Shown here piece after piece: positions 28,344 to 37,393 of a stretch of DNA of 64,000 nucleotides. Both the position numbers and the translations under genes were made by a program. This DNA is from Rathayibacter sp. VKM Ac-2856 (GTDB lineage Bacteria; Actinomycetota; Actinomycetes; Actinomycetales; Microbacteriaceae): positions 1-64,000 of the forward strand of contig NZ_JABMLF010000006.1 of NCBI RefSeq assembly GCF_013205055.1. The letters are read 5' to 3'. The notes beneath the pieces are model-generated. The model was not told the DNA's origin, searched no databases, and worked only from the letters and a program-made list of their open reading frames with translations. How positions within the stretch are numbered: the stretch's first letter is position 1; each line of letters opens with the position of its first letter.

Positions 28344-30137
28344 GTGCCCGAGATCGAGATCCGGCCGGCGGCTCCGACGATCCCGGCCGGTCTGCTCGCG
28401 CGCGAGGAGCGCGACGAGCGCGCCCTGCGCTGCGGCCCCTGGTCGGTGCGGTGCTCGGACGGGAGGCTGGACGACCTCCGGTTCGGTGCGGCGCGGATCC
28501 TGCGCGGTGTCCGCTTCGTCGTCCGCGACGAGGACTGGGGGACCTTCGAGACCGTGCGCGCGGCCGTCGAGGTGCGCGACGACGAGCTGATCGTCGAGGG
28601 CGAGAGCGCCCGGGACGGCGCGCGGGTCGGCTGGACCCTCCGCGCCGTCTTCTCGGCCGACGCGCTGCAGATCTCGCTCGAGGCGCGCGCGATCACCGAC
28701 GTCCTCCGCAACCGCCTGGGCCTGATCGTGCTGCACGGTCCGGAGAGCGCCGGAGCGCCGTTCGAGGCGCGCCACCCCGGCGGCGGCGTCGACCGCTCCG
28801 CCTTCCCCGAGCGGATCGCGCCGCACCAGCCGGCGCAGGACCTCGCCGGTCTCGCCTGGACCGCGGACGGCGTGCCGGTCGAGCTGTCGCTGGAGGGCGA
28901 CGTCTTCGAGACGGAGGATCAGCGCAACTGGACCGACGCGTCCTTCAAGACCTACTCGACGCCGCTGAGCCTGCCCTTCCCGGTGCGCGTCGCGGCCGGC
29001 GAGGTCGTCCGGCAGAGCCTGCGGATCGTCTGCGCCGGCCCGCCGCCGGTCGCCCCCGAGGACGCGCTCCCGCTCCGCTGCGTCCTGGGCACCGGGGGCG
29101 TCGGCGGCCCGCTCCCCGAGATCCGCACCTCCGCCTCGAGCGCGCCGACGGGTCTCCGACCGGACGCGCGGCCCGGGCTCGACCTCCTGGTCGAGTGCGA
29201 CCTCCGGTGGGCGGGCTGGCGGCGCGCCCTGCGTCGTGCACTCGAGGACGCCGGCGGACGCCCGATCGATCTGCGCATCGTCGCCTCGGTGCCGGAGGAG
29301 GTCCGGACAGTCCTCGACGAGCTCGGCGACGCCTCGATCGCCCGCCTCGGGGTCTTCGCCGCCCGGGGCCACCGCAGCACGCCCGAGCTGCTCGAGGAGG
29401 CCCGGCGCGCGGCCGCCGAGCGCGGTGCCGAGGTCGTCGGCGGGGTCCGCTCGCACTTCACCGAGCTCAACCGCGGCGCCGACGCGCTCGCCGACGGCGA
29501 CGCTCCGCTCGCCTTCAGCATCACCCCCTTCATGCACGACCGCTCGGGGCACCAGCTGGTCGAGTCGATCGCCGTCGAGCACACGGTGGTCCGCGACGCG
29601 ACGGCGACCGCGCGGGGCCGCCGTCTGCACATCGGCCCGATCACCCTCGGGGCGCGCATGAACGCCGTCTCGACCTCGCCGTTCGATCCCGGCGACGCCG
29701 ACATCGACCGGTCCGGCTACGGTCCGCACGCCGTCCCCGGGGCGACCGACGAGCGCCAGCACGCGCCGGAGCTGGCGGCCTGGGTCGTCGGGAGCCTCGC
29801 CGCGCTGGCGGCGCCGGCCGTCGCCTCCCTCGCCTACTTCGAGCAGTGGGGTCCCCGGGGGATCGTCGGTCCGGAGGGGCTGACGGCCGCCGGAACGGTG
29901 CTCGAGTGGGCTGCGGCGCTCGCCGGATCACCGCGGCTGGACGTCGATGCGGCGGGACTGGTCGCGCTCGGGGCTGCCACGACGAGCGGTCCGGTGGTCC
30001 TGCTCGGCAACCTCGGCGGTGCGCCGGTGCCGGTCGATCCGATCGGGATCGCGCGATGGGAGGCGGCCGGGGAGGGGCGAGGGACGCCGTTCGTGCTCGC
30101 ACCGGGCGAGGCCGCGCGGGTGACGCCGGCCGTCTAG
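28344..30137 (+). CDS. apnL: D-apionate lactonase-like protein
   Basis: A 597-residue protein that fits the D-apionate lactonase family. It has an N-terminal beta-rich region (VRFVVRDEDWGTFETV), then a TIM-barrel-like half with RLGVFAA, GVRSHFTELNRG, FSITPFMHDRSGHQLVESI and IGPITLGARMN, and a C-terminal beta region ending GEAARVTPAV. The lactonase opens apionolactone to D-apionate. The GTG at 28344 follows the SDR stop by two bases, so the two are co-transcribed. Recognition rests on the FTELNR and HxxxGHQLVES blocks; a sugar-lactone relative with another substrate cannot be excluded. Confidence 0.7.
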   Translation: MPEIEIRPAAPTIPAGLLAREERDERALRCGPWSVRCSDGRLDDLRFGAARILRGVRFVVRDEDWGTFETVRAAVEVRDDELIVEGESARDGARVGWTLRAVFSADALQISLEARAITDVLRNRLGLIVLHGPESAGAPFEARHPGGGVDRSAFPERIAPHQPAQDLAGLAWTADGVPVELSLEGDVFETEDQRNWTDASFKTYSTPLSLPFPVRVAAGEVVRQSLRIVCAGPPPVAPEDALPLRCVLGTGGVGGPLPEIRTSASSAPTGLRPDARPGLDLLVECDLRWAGWRRALRRALEDAGGRPIDLRIVASVPEEVRTVLDELGDASIARLGVFAARGHRSTPELLEEARRAAAERGAEVVGGVRSHFTELNRGADALADGDAPLAFSITPFMHDRSGHQLVESIAVEHTVVRDATATARGRRLHIGPITLGARMNAVSTSPFDPGDADIDRSGYGPHAVPGATDERQHAPELAAWVVGSLAALAAPAVASLAYFEQWGPRGIVGPEGLTAAGTVLEWAAALAGSPRLDVDAAGLVALGAATTSGPVVLLGNLGGAPVPVDPIGIARWEAAGEGRGTPFVLAPGEAARVTPAV

Positions 30138-30165
30138 GGCCGCTCGGAAGCCGTGCCCGCGGTGT

Positions 30166-30189
30166 GCCCGTCCGAGGTCTCGAACGGGC
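30166..30189 (+). terminator. Hairpin after apnL
   Basis: GCCCGTCCGAG faces CTCGAACGGGC (one mismatch) 28 bases after the apnL stop. The loop is small and no T run follows, so termination is only probable. Confidence 0.45.
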
Positions 30190-30319
30190 CGTCGGGCGTG
30201 CCGCGCCAGCTCTCCGCGCACGCCACATGATGATGAGGATCCGTCGGTAGCGTCGTCGACGGCGCGCGAGCGCGGGACCCCCCGCCCGCGCCGCGCGCCC
30301 CTGATCGAGAGGGACCTCC

Positions 30320-31360
30320 GTGAAGCACCGACGCCTCGCCCATCCGTTCACCCGCACCTCGCTCGCGCGGACCCCGCACGCGAGGACGCTGTCCGGCCTG
30401 ACGCTCGCCGGCCTGGCGCTGTCCGGCCTCCTGGCGCTCTCGGCCTGCTCGCCCGCCGCGGAGGACACCGGGCCCGCCGAGAAGACCTCGCCGCTGTCGG
30501 AGTACTTCGGAGCGCTCTACGGCGGCGATCTGTCCCCGGAGGAGCAGGAGGCCCGCTTCGCGGAGCAGGACCGGGCCCGCGAGGAGCTCATCGCGACCTG
30601 CATGCAGGAGGCGGGCTTCGACTACATCCCGAACGTCCAGCCGGCGTCGCTCTCGCCCGGGGCCGACGAGTACGAGCCCGACGATCGGGAGTGGGTCGCC
30701 CAGTACGGCTACGGCATCCTGGACTCGCCGGGCCGCAACGACGACCCGGCCGCGGGCGAGGAGTACGTCGACGCCAACGCCGACCACGTCGACAGCCTCT
30801 CGGAGTCCGAGCGGGCCGCCTGGTCCGAGGCCCTCCACGGCCCGTCCGAGCCCGAGGACGCCGCCGCCGCCGAGGACGGGTCCTACGAGTACGACTGGAC
30901 GACCGCCGGCTGCTTCGGTGCCGCCCAGCACGAGATCGACGGCGACGACCCGGCCTCGGACGAGAAGCACAAGCCGGTGATGGATGCGCTGAACGAGTTC
31001 TACTCCGGCCTGCAGTCGGTCCCCGAGCTGGCGGATCTCGACGCGGCGTGGTCCTCCTGCCTGTCGGACGCGGGCTACCCGGGCTTCGCGACCCGGTACG
31101 ACGCCATCGGCTCGATCAGCGAGGAGATCACCGCGATCCACGAGACGGCGGGTGACGCACCGGTCGGGCCGACGGACCCGACCTTCGTCGCCCTGAAGGA
31201 GAAGGAGATCGAGCTCGCCCTCGCCGATCTGGAGTGCCGGGAGAAGACCGGCTACACCGCGGCGTTCGAGAAGGTGCAGAACGAGCTCGAGCAGCGCTTC
31301 ATCGACGACCACCGCGCGGAGCTCGAGGCCCTCAAGGCCGACGCCGAGCAGGGCGAGTAG
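30320..31360 (+). CDS. Secreted lipoprotein of the MacAB-like operon
   Basis: A 346-residue lipoprotein. A basic start, a hydrophobic run and the lipobox LSAC (Cys at about 43) are followed by an acidic mature domain. Four further Cys (TCMQEAGFDYI, GCFGAAQ, SCLSDAGYPGF, ECREKTGY) are spaced for two disulphides. I do not recognise a named domain. The GTG at 30320 follows GAGAGGGACC. It is one base from the adaptor gene and so belongs to the efflux operon, perhaps as an extracytoplasmic sensor or coupling factor. A TAGCGT -10 lies near 30246-30251. Confidence 0.7.
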   Translation: MKHRRLAHPFTRTSLARTPHARTLSGLTLAGLALSGLLALSACSPAAEDTGPAEKTSPLSEYFGALYGGDLSPEEQEARFAEQDRAREELIATCMQEAGFDYIPNVQPASLSPGADEYEPDDREWVAQYGYGILDSPGRNDDPAAGEEYVDANADHVDSLSESERAAWSEALHGPSEPEDAAAAEDGSYEYDWTTAGCFGAAQHEIDGDDPASDEKHKPVMDALNEFYSGLQSVPELADLDAAWSSCLSDAGYPGFATRYDAIGSISEEITAIHETAGDAPVGPTDPTFVALKEKEIELALADLECREKTGYTAAFEKVQNELEQRFIDDHRAELEALKADAEQGE

Positions 31361-32992
31361 ATGAGCGGCCCGGAGCGACCGCCGTCGAGGGACGCGACGC
31401 CGACCGATCCGCTCGACGTCCTCGTGCCCGCCGTCTCCGGCGGTGAGGCGGAGCGGACTCCCGGCACCGCGCCCGGGGACGACCGTGCGCGACCCCTCCG
31501 CGGCCGGTTCGCGGCGCTGACCGCCGTGCTCGCGCGCAACCGCGTCCTCTGGATCGTGGCCGCCGCCGCCCTGCTCAGCCTCGTCGCGGGCCTGCTGGTC
31601 GGGCGGTTCGTGGTGTCGCCCGCCGAGGCGGCCGCGCAGGCGGAGCCCCCGGCCGCCGGTCTGATCACCGCGCCGGTCGAGTTCGGCGAGCTGAGCAACG
31701 ACGTCACGCTCCGTGGCGAGGTCCGCTACGCGGACGCGGTCGAGGTGAGGATCGACACCACGTCGATCCAGGGCGCGGCGGTGGTGACCGGCCAGGTCCC
31801 CGCGACCGGCGCCGTGCTGTCGCCCCTCTCGATCGCCCTCGAGATCGCCGGGCGGCCCGTCATCGTGCTCCCCGGAGAGCTTCCCGCCTACCGCACCCTG
31901 CGGTTCGGCGTGTCCGGTCCGGACGTCGTGCAGTTCAAGACGGCGATGCGCAGCCTGGGGATCGACGCGGGCGACCCGGCCGACGACGTCTTCGACGAGA
32001 CGGCCGCGAACGCGGTCACCGAGCTCTACGCCCAGGCCGGCTACGGGGCCCCGGCCGCGCAGGAGGACGGCGAGGACGTGGTCCGCGGCGCCCAGGAGGC
32101 GCTCCGATCGGCCGAGCAGGGGCTCGTCGCCGCCCGGAAGGACCTCGACGCCGCACGCGCGGGCGCCTCTCCGGTCGAGATCCGCGAGGCCGACAACGCC
32201 GTCGCGACCGCACGACGCGAGCTGGAGGCCGCCCGCTCGGCCGACCCTCAGGACGGCCTCCGGATCGCCGACCTCGACGACGCTCTCGCCCTGGCCGAGC
32301 TCCGGCGCGCGCAGCTGGGCACGAGCACCGACACCGGGGCTCAGCAGGACGCGGTCGAATCGGCGCAGTCGCAGGTGACCCGGGCGCAGGAGGATCTGAC
32401 CCGGGCCCGCCGGTCGGTCCTGCCCGCCTTCCCGGCGGGCGAGGTGCTGTTCCTCACCTCGCTCCCGCGCCGGGTGGACGCGGTCACCGCCGAGCGGGGC
32501 GCCGTCCTCTCCGGGCCCGCGATGACGGTGTCCGGCGCGCAGGTCGAGCTCTCCGGCTCCGCCGCCGAGGCCGACGCCCGACTGCTGACGGTCGGGCAGA
32601 AGGCCTCGTTCGAGCTCCCGGACCGGGCGCAGCACGGCGCCGTCGTCTCGGGGGTCGACCCCGCGAAGGACGGGAAGGGGCGCTGGACGCTGACGCTGAC
32701 GCCCGATCCGCTCTCGCCGGAGCAGATCGAGCAGCTGCGCGGCACCAACGTGAAGGTCTCCGTCGCCGTCGGTGCGACCGAGGGTGCGGTGCTCTCGGTC
32801 CCGCTCGCGGCGCTGTCCGCGGGCTCCGGCGGGGAGAGCCGGGTCGAGGTGGTGGACGGCGATCCGCGCGACGCCGACGCGCCCACGCGCCTCGTCGTCG
32901 TCACCACCGGGCTCGCCGCCGAGGGTGCGGTCGAGGTGGTGCCCGTGGACGGAGCGCTCGACGAGGGCGATCTGGTCGTGGTCGGCCGGTGA
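31361..32992 (+). CDS. HlyD/MacA-type adaptor with peptidoglycan-binding domain
   Basis: A 543-residue membrane-anchored adaptor. A cytoplasmic N-terminal region of about 55 residues precedes the membrane segment RVLWIVAAAALLSLVAGLLVG. A barrel region follows (VTLRGEVRYADAVEVR), then a PG_binding_1-like module (LRFGVSGPDVVQFKTAMRSL), a coiled coil (about 220-345) and a closing beta-barrel region (VLSVPLAALSAGSGG). This is the arrangement of actinobacterial RND/MacA-like adaptors. It starts immediately after the lipoprotein stop and ends in a GTGA overlap with the ATPase gene. Confidence 0.82.
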   Translation: MSGPERPPSRDATPTDPLDVLVPAVSGGEAERTPGTAPGDDRARPLRGRFAALTAVLARNRVLWIVAAAALLSLVAGLLVGRFVVSPAEAAAQAEPPAAGLITAPVEFGELSNDVTLRGEVRYADAVEVRIDTTSIQGAAVVTGQVPATGAVLSPLSIALEIAGRPVIVLPGELPAYRTLRFGVSGPDVVQFKTAMRSLGIDAGDPADDVFDETAANAVTELYAQAGYGAPAAQEDGEDVVRGAQEALRSAEQGLVAARKDLDAARAGASPVEIREADNAVATARRELEAARSADPQDGLRIADLDDALALAELRRAQLGTSTDTGAQQDAVESAQSQVTRAQEDLTRARRSVLPAFPAGEVLFLTSLPRRVDAVTAERGAVLSGPAMTVSGAQVELSGSAAEADARLLTVGQKASFELPDRAQHGAVVSGVDPAKDGKGRWTLTLTPDPLSPEQIEQLRGTNVKVSVAVGATEGAVLSVPLAALSAGSGGESRVEVVDGDPRDADAPTRLVVVTTGLAAEGAVEVVPVDGALDEGDLVVVGR

Positions 32993-33669
32993 CCGCGCCA
33001 CTGGTCGAGCTGCGGGACGTCACGCGCTCCTTCCCCGGCCCGCCCGAGGTGCAGGCGCTCAAGGGGGTGAGCCTGCGGATCGAGGAGGGCGACTACGTCT
33101 CGATCGTCGGCCCCAGCGGCTCGGGGAAGTCGACGATGCTGAACATCCTCGGACTGCTCGATCGTCCGAGCGTCGGCGAGTACCGCCTCGACGGAGCGCT
33201 CACCGGGGCCCTCGACGAGAACACGCGGGCGGCCGTGCGCGCGCAGCGCATCGGCTTCGTCTTCCAGTCCTTCCACCTGCTGCCCCGGCGCACCGTGCTC
33301 GAGAACGTGATGCTGCCGATGCTCTACAGCGGGACCCCGCGCTCCGACCGCGAGGCGCGCGCCCGCGACGCCCTGCTCCGGGTCGGCCTCGGACACCGGC
33401 TCGGCTTCCTGCCGACCACGCTCTCGGGCGGCGAGCGCCAGCGCGTCGCCGTGGCCCGCGCCGTGGTCGCCCGCCCCAGCCTGCTCCTCGCCGACGAGCC
33501 GACGGGCAACCTCGACGGCTCGACGACCTCGGAGGTGATGCGGCTCTTCGAGGAGCTGACGGACACGGGGCTCACCCTCGTCGTGATCACGCACGACCTC
33601 GCCGTCGCGAGGCGGGCCCGCCGCTGCCTGCGGATCGCGGACGGGCGCATGCAGGAGGTCACCGCGTGA
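32989..33669 (+). CDS. MacB-type ABC ATPase
   Basis: A 226-residue ATPase of the LolD/MacB class. Walker A GPSGSGKST, Q loop in FVFQSFHLLP, signature LSGGERQRVA, Walker B LLLADEPTGNLD and switch His in VITHDL are all intact. The GTG start overlaps the adaptor stop, and the end overlaps the permease GTG. This ATPase energises the permease that follows; such pairs export peptides or drugs or act mechanically on envelope proteins. Confidence 0.92.
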   Translation: MTAPLVELRDVTRSFPGPPEVQALKGVSLRIEEGDYVSIVGPSGSGKSTMLNILGLLDRPSVGEYRLDGALTGALDENTRAAVRAQRIGFVFQSFHLLPRRTVLENVMLPMLYSGTPRSDREARARDALLRVGLGHRLGFLPTTLSGGERQRVAVARAVVARPSLLLADEPTGNLDGSTTSEVMRLFEELTDTGLTLVVITHDLAVARRARRCLRIADGRMQEVTA

Positions 33670-34976
33670 GCGCGCGGCTCGCGGCGCTCCGCTCCCGGCT
33701 CGGGCGCCGACGACCGGGAGCGGTCGCGGCGTCGCCGCTGCTGCGGCCGGTCTCGCGCGCCGACCGCTTCGGTGCGGCCGACCTCCTCGCCGAGGCCACC
33801 TCCGACATCGGCACGCGGCCGGCCCGGCTGGTGATGACCCTCCTCGGCACGGTGCTGGGCATCGGCGCTCTCGTCGCCACGATCGGCTTCGCCCAGACGA
33901 CCGCCGACCAGCTGGCCCGTCGCTTCGACGCCTTCGCCGCCACCCAGGTCGTGGTGCAGCCGGCGAAGGCGGAGGACTCCTCCGGCGCGAGCGTCGCCAC
34001 CGGACGGCTGCCCTGGGACGCGGTCGACCGCGTCCGCCGTCTCGCCGGCGTCGAGCAGGCGGCCGTCGTCGGCGAGGTCGCCCTGCGCGAGGGGGCGGGC
34101 GTCACCGCGGTGCCGGTGAACGACCCCTCCGCCCCCGCCGCAGCGCCGCCGCGGGTGTTCGCCGCCTCCGCCGAGCTCCTCGACACCCTCGAGGGTCGCG
34201 TGAGCGTCGGGCGGATGTTCGACTCCGGTCACGACGCGCGCGCCGATCGCGTCGTCGTGCTCGGCACCCGGGCGGCGGAGCGGCTCGGCGTCGAGCGCGT
34301 CGACTCCCGGCCCTCGATCCTGATCGACGGCGTCGCCTACTCGGTCGTCGGGATCTTCGCGGACGTCCACGCGCGCGCCGAGCTGCTCGACGCCGTGGTC
34401 CTCCCCACAGGGACCGCTCGCGCCGACTTCGCTCTCGCCGCCCCCGGCGATCTCCAGGCGCGGATCGCCATCGGCGCCGGCCCTCAGATCGCGGCGCAGG
34501 CGCCGTCGGCGCTCGCCCCCGACGCGCCCGACACCGTCTCCGTCTCGGCGCCCGGCGGCCGCTCGGAGCTCGCGGGCGACGTCCGTGCCGACGTCGACCT
34601 GGTGTTCCTCATCCTCTCGGTGGTGGTGCTCCTCGCCGGCGGCGTCGGCATCGCGAACGTCACGTCGCTGTCGGTGATGGAGCGCGTCGGCGAGATCGGA
34701 CTGCGGCGGGCCCTCGGCGCCACCCGGCGCAGCATCGCGCAGCAGTTCGTCGTGGAGTCGGCGGTCATCGGTCTCCTCGGCGGCCTCCTCGGAGCGGCGA
34801 CGGGCGTCGTCGCGGTGCTCGCGGTCTCGCTCGTGCAGCAGTGGACGCCGGTCCTCGATCCCGTCGTGGCCTTCGGCGGCGCGCTCCTCGGAGCGGTCAT
34901 CGGGCTGCTCGCCGGCAGCGTCCCGGCTCGGCGCGCCTCGCGGATCGAGCCGATCGCGGCCCTGCGCGGGACGTGA
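33666..34976 (+). CDS. MacB/FtsX-like ABC permease
   Basis: A 436-residue permease. Membrane segment 1 (LVMTLLGTVLGIGALVATIG) is followed by a MacB_PCD periplasmic domain of about 210 residues (AVPVNDP, VVVLGTRAAERLG). Three C-terminal segments (VFLILSVVVLLAGGVGIAN, AVIGLLGGLLGAATGVVAVL, AFGGALLGAVIGLLAGSVPA) frame the FtsX motif VGEIGLRRALGATRR. With the lipoprotein, adaptor and ATPase it forms a complete tripartite-like exporter adapted to a one-membrane cell. Confidence 0.9.
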   Translation: MSARLAALRSRLGRRRPGAVAASPLLRPVSRADRFGAADLLAEATSDIGTRPARLVMTLLGTVLGIGALVATIGFAQTTADQLARRFDAFAATQVVVQPAKAEDSSGASVATGRLPWDAVDRVRRLAGVEQAAVVGEVALREGAGVTAVPVNDPSAPAAAPPRVFAASAELLDTLEGRVSVGRMFDSGHDARADRVVVLGTRAAERLGVERVDSRPSILIDGVAYSVVGIFADVHARAELLDAVVLPTGTARADFALAAPGDLQARIAIGAGPQIAAQAPSALAPDAPDTVSVSAPGGRSELAGDVRADVDLVFLILSVVVLLAGGVGIANVTSLSVMERVGEIGLRRALGATRRSIAQQFVVESAVIGLLGGLLGAATGVVAVLAVSLVQQWTPVLDPVVAFGGALLGAVIGLLAGSVPARRASRIEPIAALRGT

Positions 34977-34982
34977 GACCGG

Positions 34983-35004
34983 GCCGGCCGCGCCGGCGGC
35001 CGGC
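34983..35004. terminator. Convergent terminator hairpin
   Basis: GCCGGCCGC pairs with GCGGCCGGC around GCCG, between the permease stop (34976) and the GntR stop (35031) of convergent genes. It is GC-only with no T run. Confidence 0.5.
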
Positions 35005-35030
35005 GCTCCGGTGATCCGCTCCGCCGCGGC

Positions 35031-35765
35031 TCAGCTGCCGGTGTCGGCGAGGCGCCGGGAGGCGGTGCTCATGTGCGCCTCCATCGCCCGCGCGGCGGCC
35101 GACGGGTCGCGCGCCTCGATCGCCTCGAGCACGGCGCGGTGCTCGGTGAAGGCGTCGCGCGCCTGCTCGGGACTGCTGAGCGCGCGCTCGACCCAGAGGC
35201 GCAGCAACGAGCGGATGGTCTGCAGCAGATCGCGCAGCACGACGTTCTCCGCGCTGAGCGCGATCTGCAGGTGGAAGCGCACGTCGGCCTCGACGAAGGC
35301 CGCGATGTCGTCGAGGTGCGACTCCATCGCCGCCAGATGCGCGCGGAGGCGCTCCAGCCCCTCGTCGTCGATCCGCAGCGCCGCCAGCATCGCGGCCTGC
35401 ACCTCGAGGCCGCTGCGCACCTCGATCAGCTCGGCGGTGCGGCCGGCGGAGAGCATCAGCCCCCAGCTCAGCGTCGTGGGCAGCAGCTCGGAGGTGCTGT
35501 CGCGCAGATAGGTGCCGGAGCCGGGCCGCACCGTGACGATGCCCAGGATCTCCAGCGCTGCGAGTGCCTCGCGCACCGCCGAGCGGCCGACGCCCAGGCT
35601 CTCGGCGAGCTGGCGCTCCGGCGGGAGGCGGGAGCCGGGCACGAGATCGCCGCGGGTGAGCAGCGAGGTCAGCTGCTTCGCGACCTCGGCGACGGCGGTG
35701 CCGCGGGGGAGGACCTGCAGCTCCAGGCGCACGAGGGACGGGTCGTCTTCGGGGTACGCCGGCAT
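35031..35765 (-). CDS. GntR-family (FCD) regulator of the apionate genes
   Basis: A 244-residue FadR-type regulator. The winged helix contains VPGSRLPPERQLAESLGVGR and SAVREALAALEILGIVTVRPG, and the C-terminal FCD domain contains the metal-binding pattern FVEADVRFHLQIA and AFTEHRAVLEAI. FCD regulators usually bind organic or sugar acids, which fits apionate. I chose the ATG at 35765: a TACGGT box (plus 35772-35777, read leftward) ends six bases before it, implying a leaderless transcript. It is divergent from the MFS-lerK operon, with operator-like repeats between. Confidence 0.85.
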   Translation of the reverse strand: MPAYPEDDPSLVRLELQVLPRGTAVAEVAKQLTSLLTRGDLVPGSRLPPERQLAESLGVGRSAVREALAALEILGIVTVRPGSGTYLRDSTSELLPTTLSWGLMLSAGRTAELIEVRSGLEVQAAMLAALRIDDEGLERLRAHLAAMESHLDDIAAFVEADVRFHLQIALSAENVVLRDLLQTIRSLLRLWVERALSSPEQARDAFTEHRAVLEAIEARDPSAAARAMEAHMSTASRRLADTGS

Positions 35766-35817
35766 GCTCCGACCGTAGCAACCGCGCCCGCGCGGGGACG
35801 GCAGCGACGCGACCGCC

Positions 35818-35879
35818 GAACCGGTTGACAGCTCCACCAGGGAGAGGGCATCATCGGATTGGTCAACCGGTCAGCCAAT
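35818..35879. promoter_or_regulatory. GntR operator pair in the divergent promoter region
   Basis: GAACCGGTTGAC (35818-35829) is the exact reverse complement of the site before the SDR-apnL operon. A second site has ATTGG (35858-35862) and CCAAT (35875-35879) flanking a core with GTCAACCGGT. They lie about 50 and 100 bases from the GntR start and before the MFS gene, well placed for control of both directions. Confidence 0.7.
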
Positions 35880-35917
35880 TCATCAGGCGATCGGGACAGC
35901 CCAACACAGTCGTTGAC

Positions 35918-37306
35918 ATGGATCAGGAGATCGACGTGGACCTTCCCTCCCGCACAGGCGGTACGACGGCCGACGCCGCCGTCGAGAAGAGCGCCATCAG
36001 GAAGGTGTCGATCCGGCTCGTGCCGTTCGTCGCCCTGATGTTCTTCATCAACTACCTCGACCGCACCGCCATCGGCTTCGCCGCCCCGAACGGCATGGAG
36101 GCCGATCTCGCCCTCTCGGCGGCCCAGTTCGGCTTCGCCTCCGGCGTCTTCTTCATCGGCTACATCCTGCTGGAGGTGCCGAGCAACCTCGCGCTGCACC
36201 GCTTCGGCGCTCGCCGCTGGCTGGCCCGGATCATGGTCAGCTGGGGCATCGTCGCGCTCCTCTTCACCTGGGTGCAGAACTTCGAGCAGCTCGTCGCCCT
36301 GCGCTTCCTGCTCGGCGTCGCCGAGGCCGGCTTCTTCCCCGGCGCGATCCTCTTCCTCAGCCTCTGGGTGCCGGCGAAGCACCGCTCGAAGATCCTGGCG
36401 CTCTTCTACCTGGCGCAGCCGCTCACCACGGTCATCGGCGCCCCGCTCGCCGGCTTCCTGATCGAGCAGGACGGCATCCTCGGTCTCGAGGGCTGGCGCT
36501 TCATGTTCCTCGGCGTCTCGCTGCCCGCGATCGTCGTCGGCGTCATCGCCTGGTTCTACCTCAAGGACAAGCCCTCCGACGCGAAGTGGCTGACCCGCGA
36601 GGAGCAGGTCTGGCTCACCACCGCGCTCAAGCGCGAGGAGGACGTCAAGACCCAGGGCGTCACCACGCACCCGAAGATGTCGACGGCCTTCACGAGCGGT
36701 CGCGTCTGGATGCTGAGCTTCGTCTACTTCGGCTTCATCTACGGCCTGTACGCGCTCGCCTTCTTCCTGCCCACGATCATCGAGGGCTTCCAGGAGCAGT
36801 ACGGCACCACCTTCGGCATCTTCGAGAAGGGCCTGATCACCGCGATCCCCTACGTGCCCGCGGCCATCGCCCTCTACCTCTGGTCGCGGGACGCCACCCG
36901 CCGCGGCGTCCGGACCTGGCACATCGTGATCCCCGCGATCGCCGGTGGCCTCAGCATCCCGCTCGCGCTCTTCGCCGGCTCCCCGGCGGCGACGATCGCC
37001 GTGATCACCGTCACCGCGATGGCGATCTTCTCGGCGCTGCCCAACTTCTGGACCTTCCCGACCCGGTTCCTCACCGGTGCGGCGGCCGCGGCCGGCATCG
37101 CGCTGATCAACACGGTCGGCAACCTGGCGGGCTTCTCCGCTCCGTACATCACGGGCGCCCTCCGCGACGCGACCGGCGGCTACGAGGTCCCGATGTTCAT
37201 CGTCGGCTTCTTCCTGCTGCTCTCGGCCGTCCTGATGGCCCTCCTCGCGCGCCGCTACAAGGACGCTCCGCTCGACGCGCCCAGCGTCGACGTGATCGCC
37301 CACTGA
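35918..37306 (+). CDS. MFS transporter, ACS family
   Basis: A 462-residue twelve-helix transporter of the anion:cation symporter type: FFINYLDRTAIGFAAPNGM at helix 1, FGFASGVFFIGYILLEVPSN, the GVAEAGFFPGAILFLSLWVP block, and a second half from RVWMLSFVYFGFIYGLYALAF. ACS members import sugar acids and tartrate-like compounds, which suits apionate or apiose uptake. I chose ATG 35918, since upstream in-frame codons overlap the operator region. It is the first gene of the catabolic operon. Confidence 0.88.
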   Translation: MDQEIDVDLPSRTGGTTADAAVEKSAIRKVSIRLVPFVALMFFINYLDRTAIGFAAPNGMEADLALSAAQFGFASGVFFIGYILLEVPSNLALHRFGARRWLARIMVSWGIVALLFTWVQNFEQLVALRFLLGVAEAGFFPGAILFLSLWVPAKHRSKILALFYLAQPLTTVIGAPLAGFLIEQDGILGLEGWRFMFLGVSLPAIVVGVIAWFYLKDKPSDAKWLTREEQVWLTTALKREEDVKTQGVTTHPKMSTAFTSGRVWMLSFVYFGFIYGLYALAFFLPTIIEGFQEQYGTTFGIFEKGLITAIPYVPAAIALYLWSRDATRRGVRTWHIVIPAIAGGLSIPLALFAGSPAATIAVITVTAMAIFSALPNFWTFPTRFLTGAAAAAGIALINTVGNLAGFSAPYITGALRDATGGYEVPMFIVGFFLLLSAVLMALLARRYKDAPLDAPSVDVIAH

Positions 37307-37393
37307 CGTCGCACGCGCCGACGTCGCCGGCTCCGCCGTCGCCCGCCCGCTGATCCCCGCTCGCACCGTGAACCCTCCCGAACAGGACCCCCG

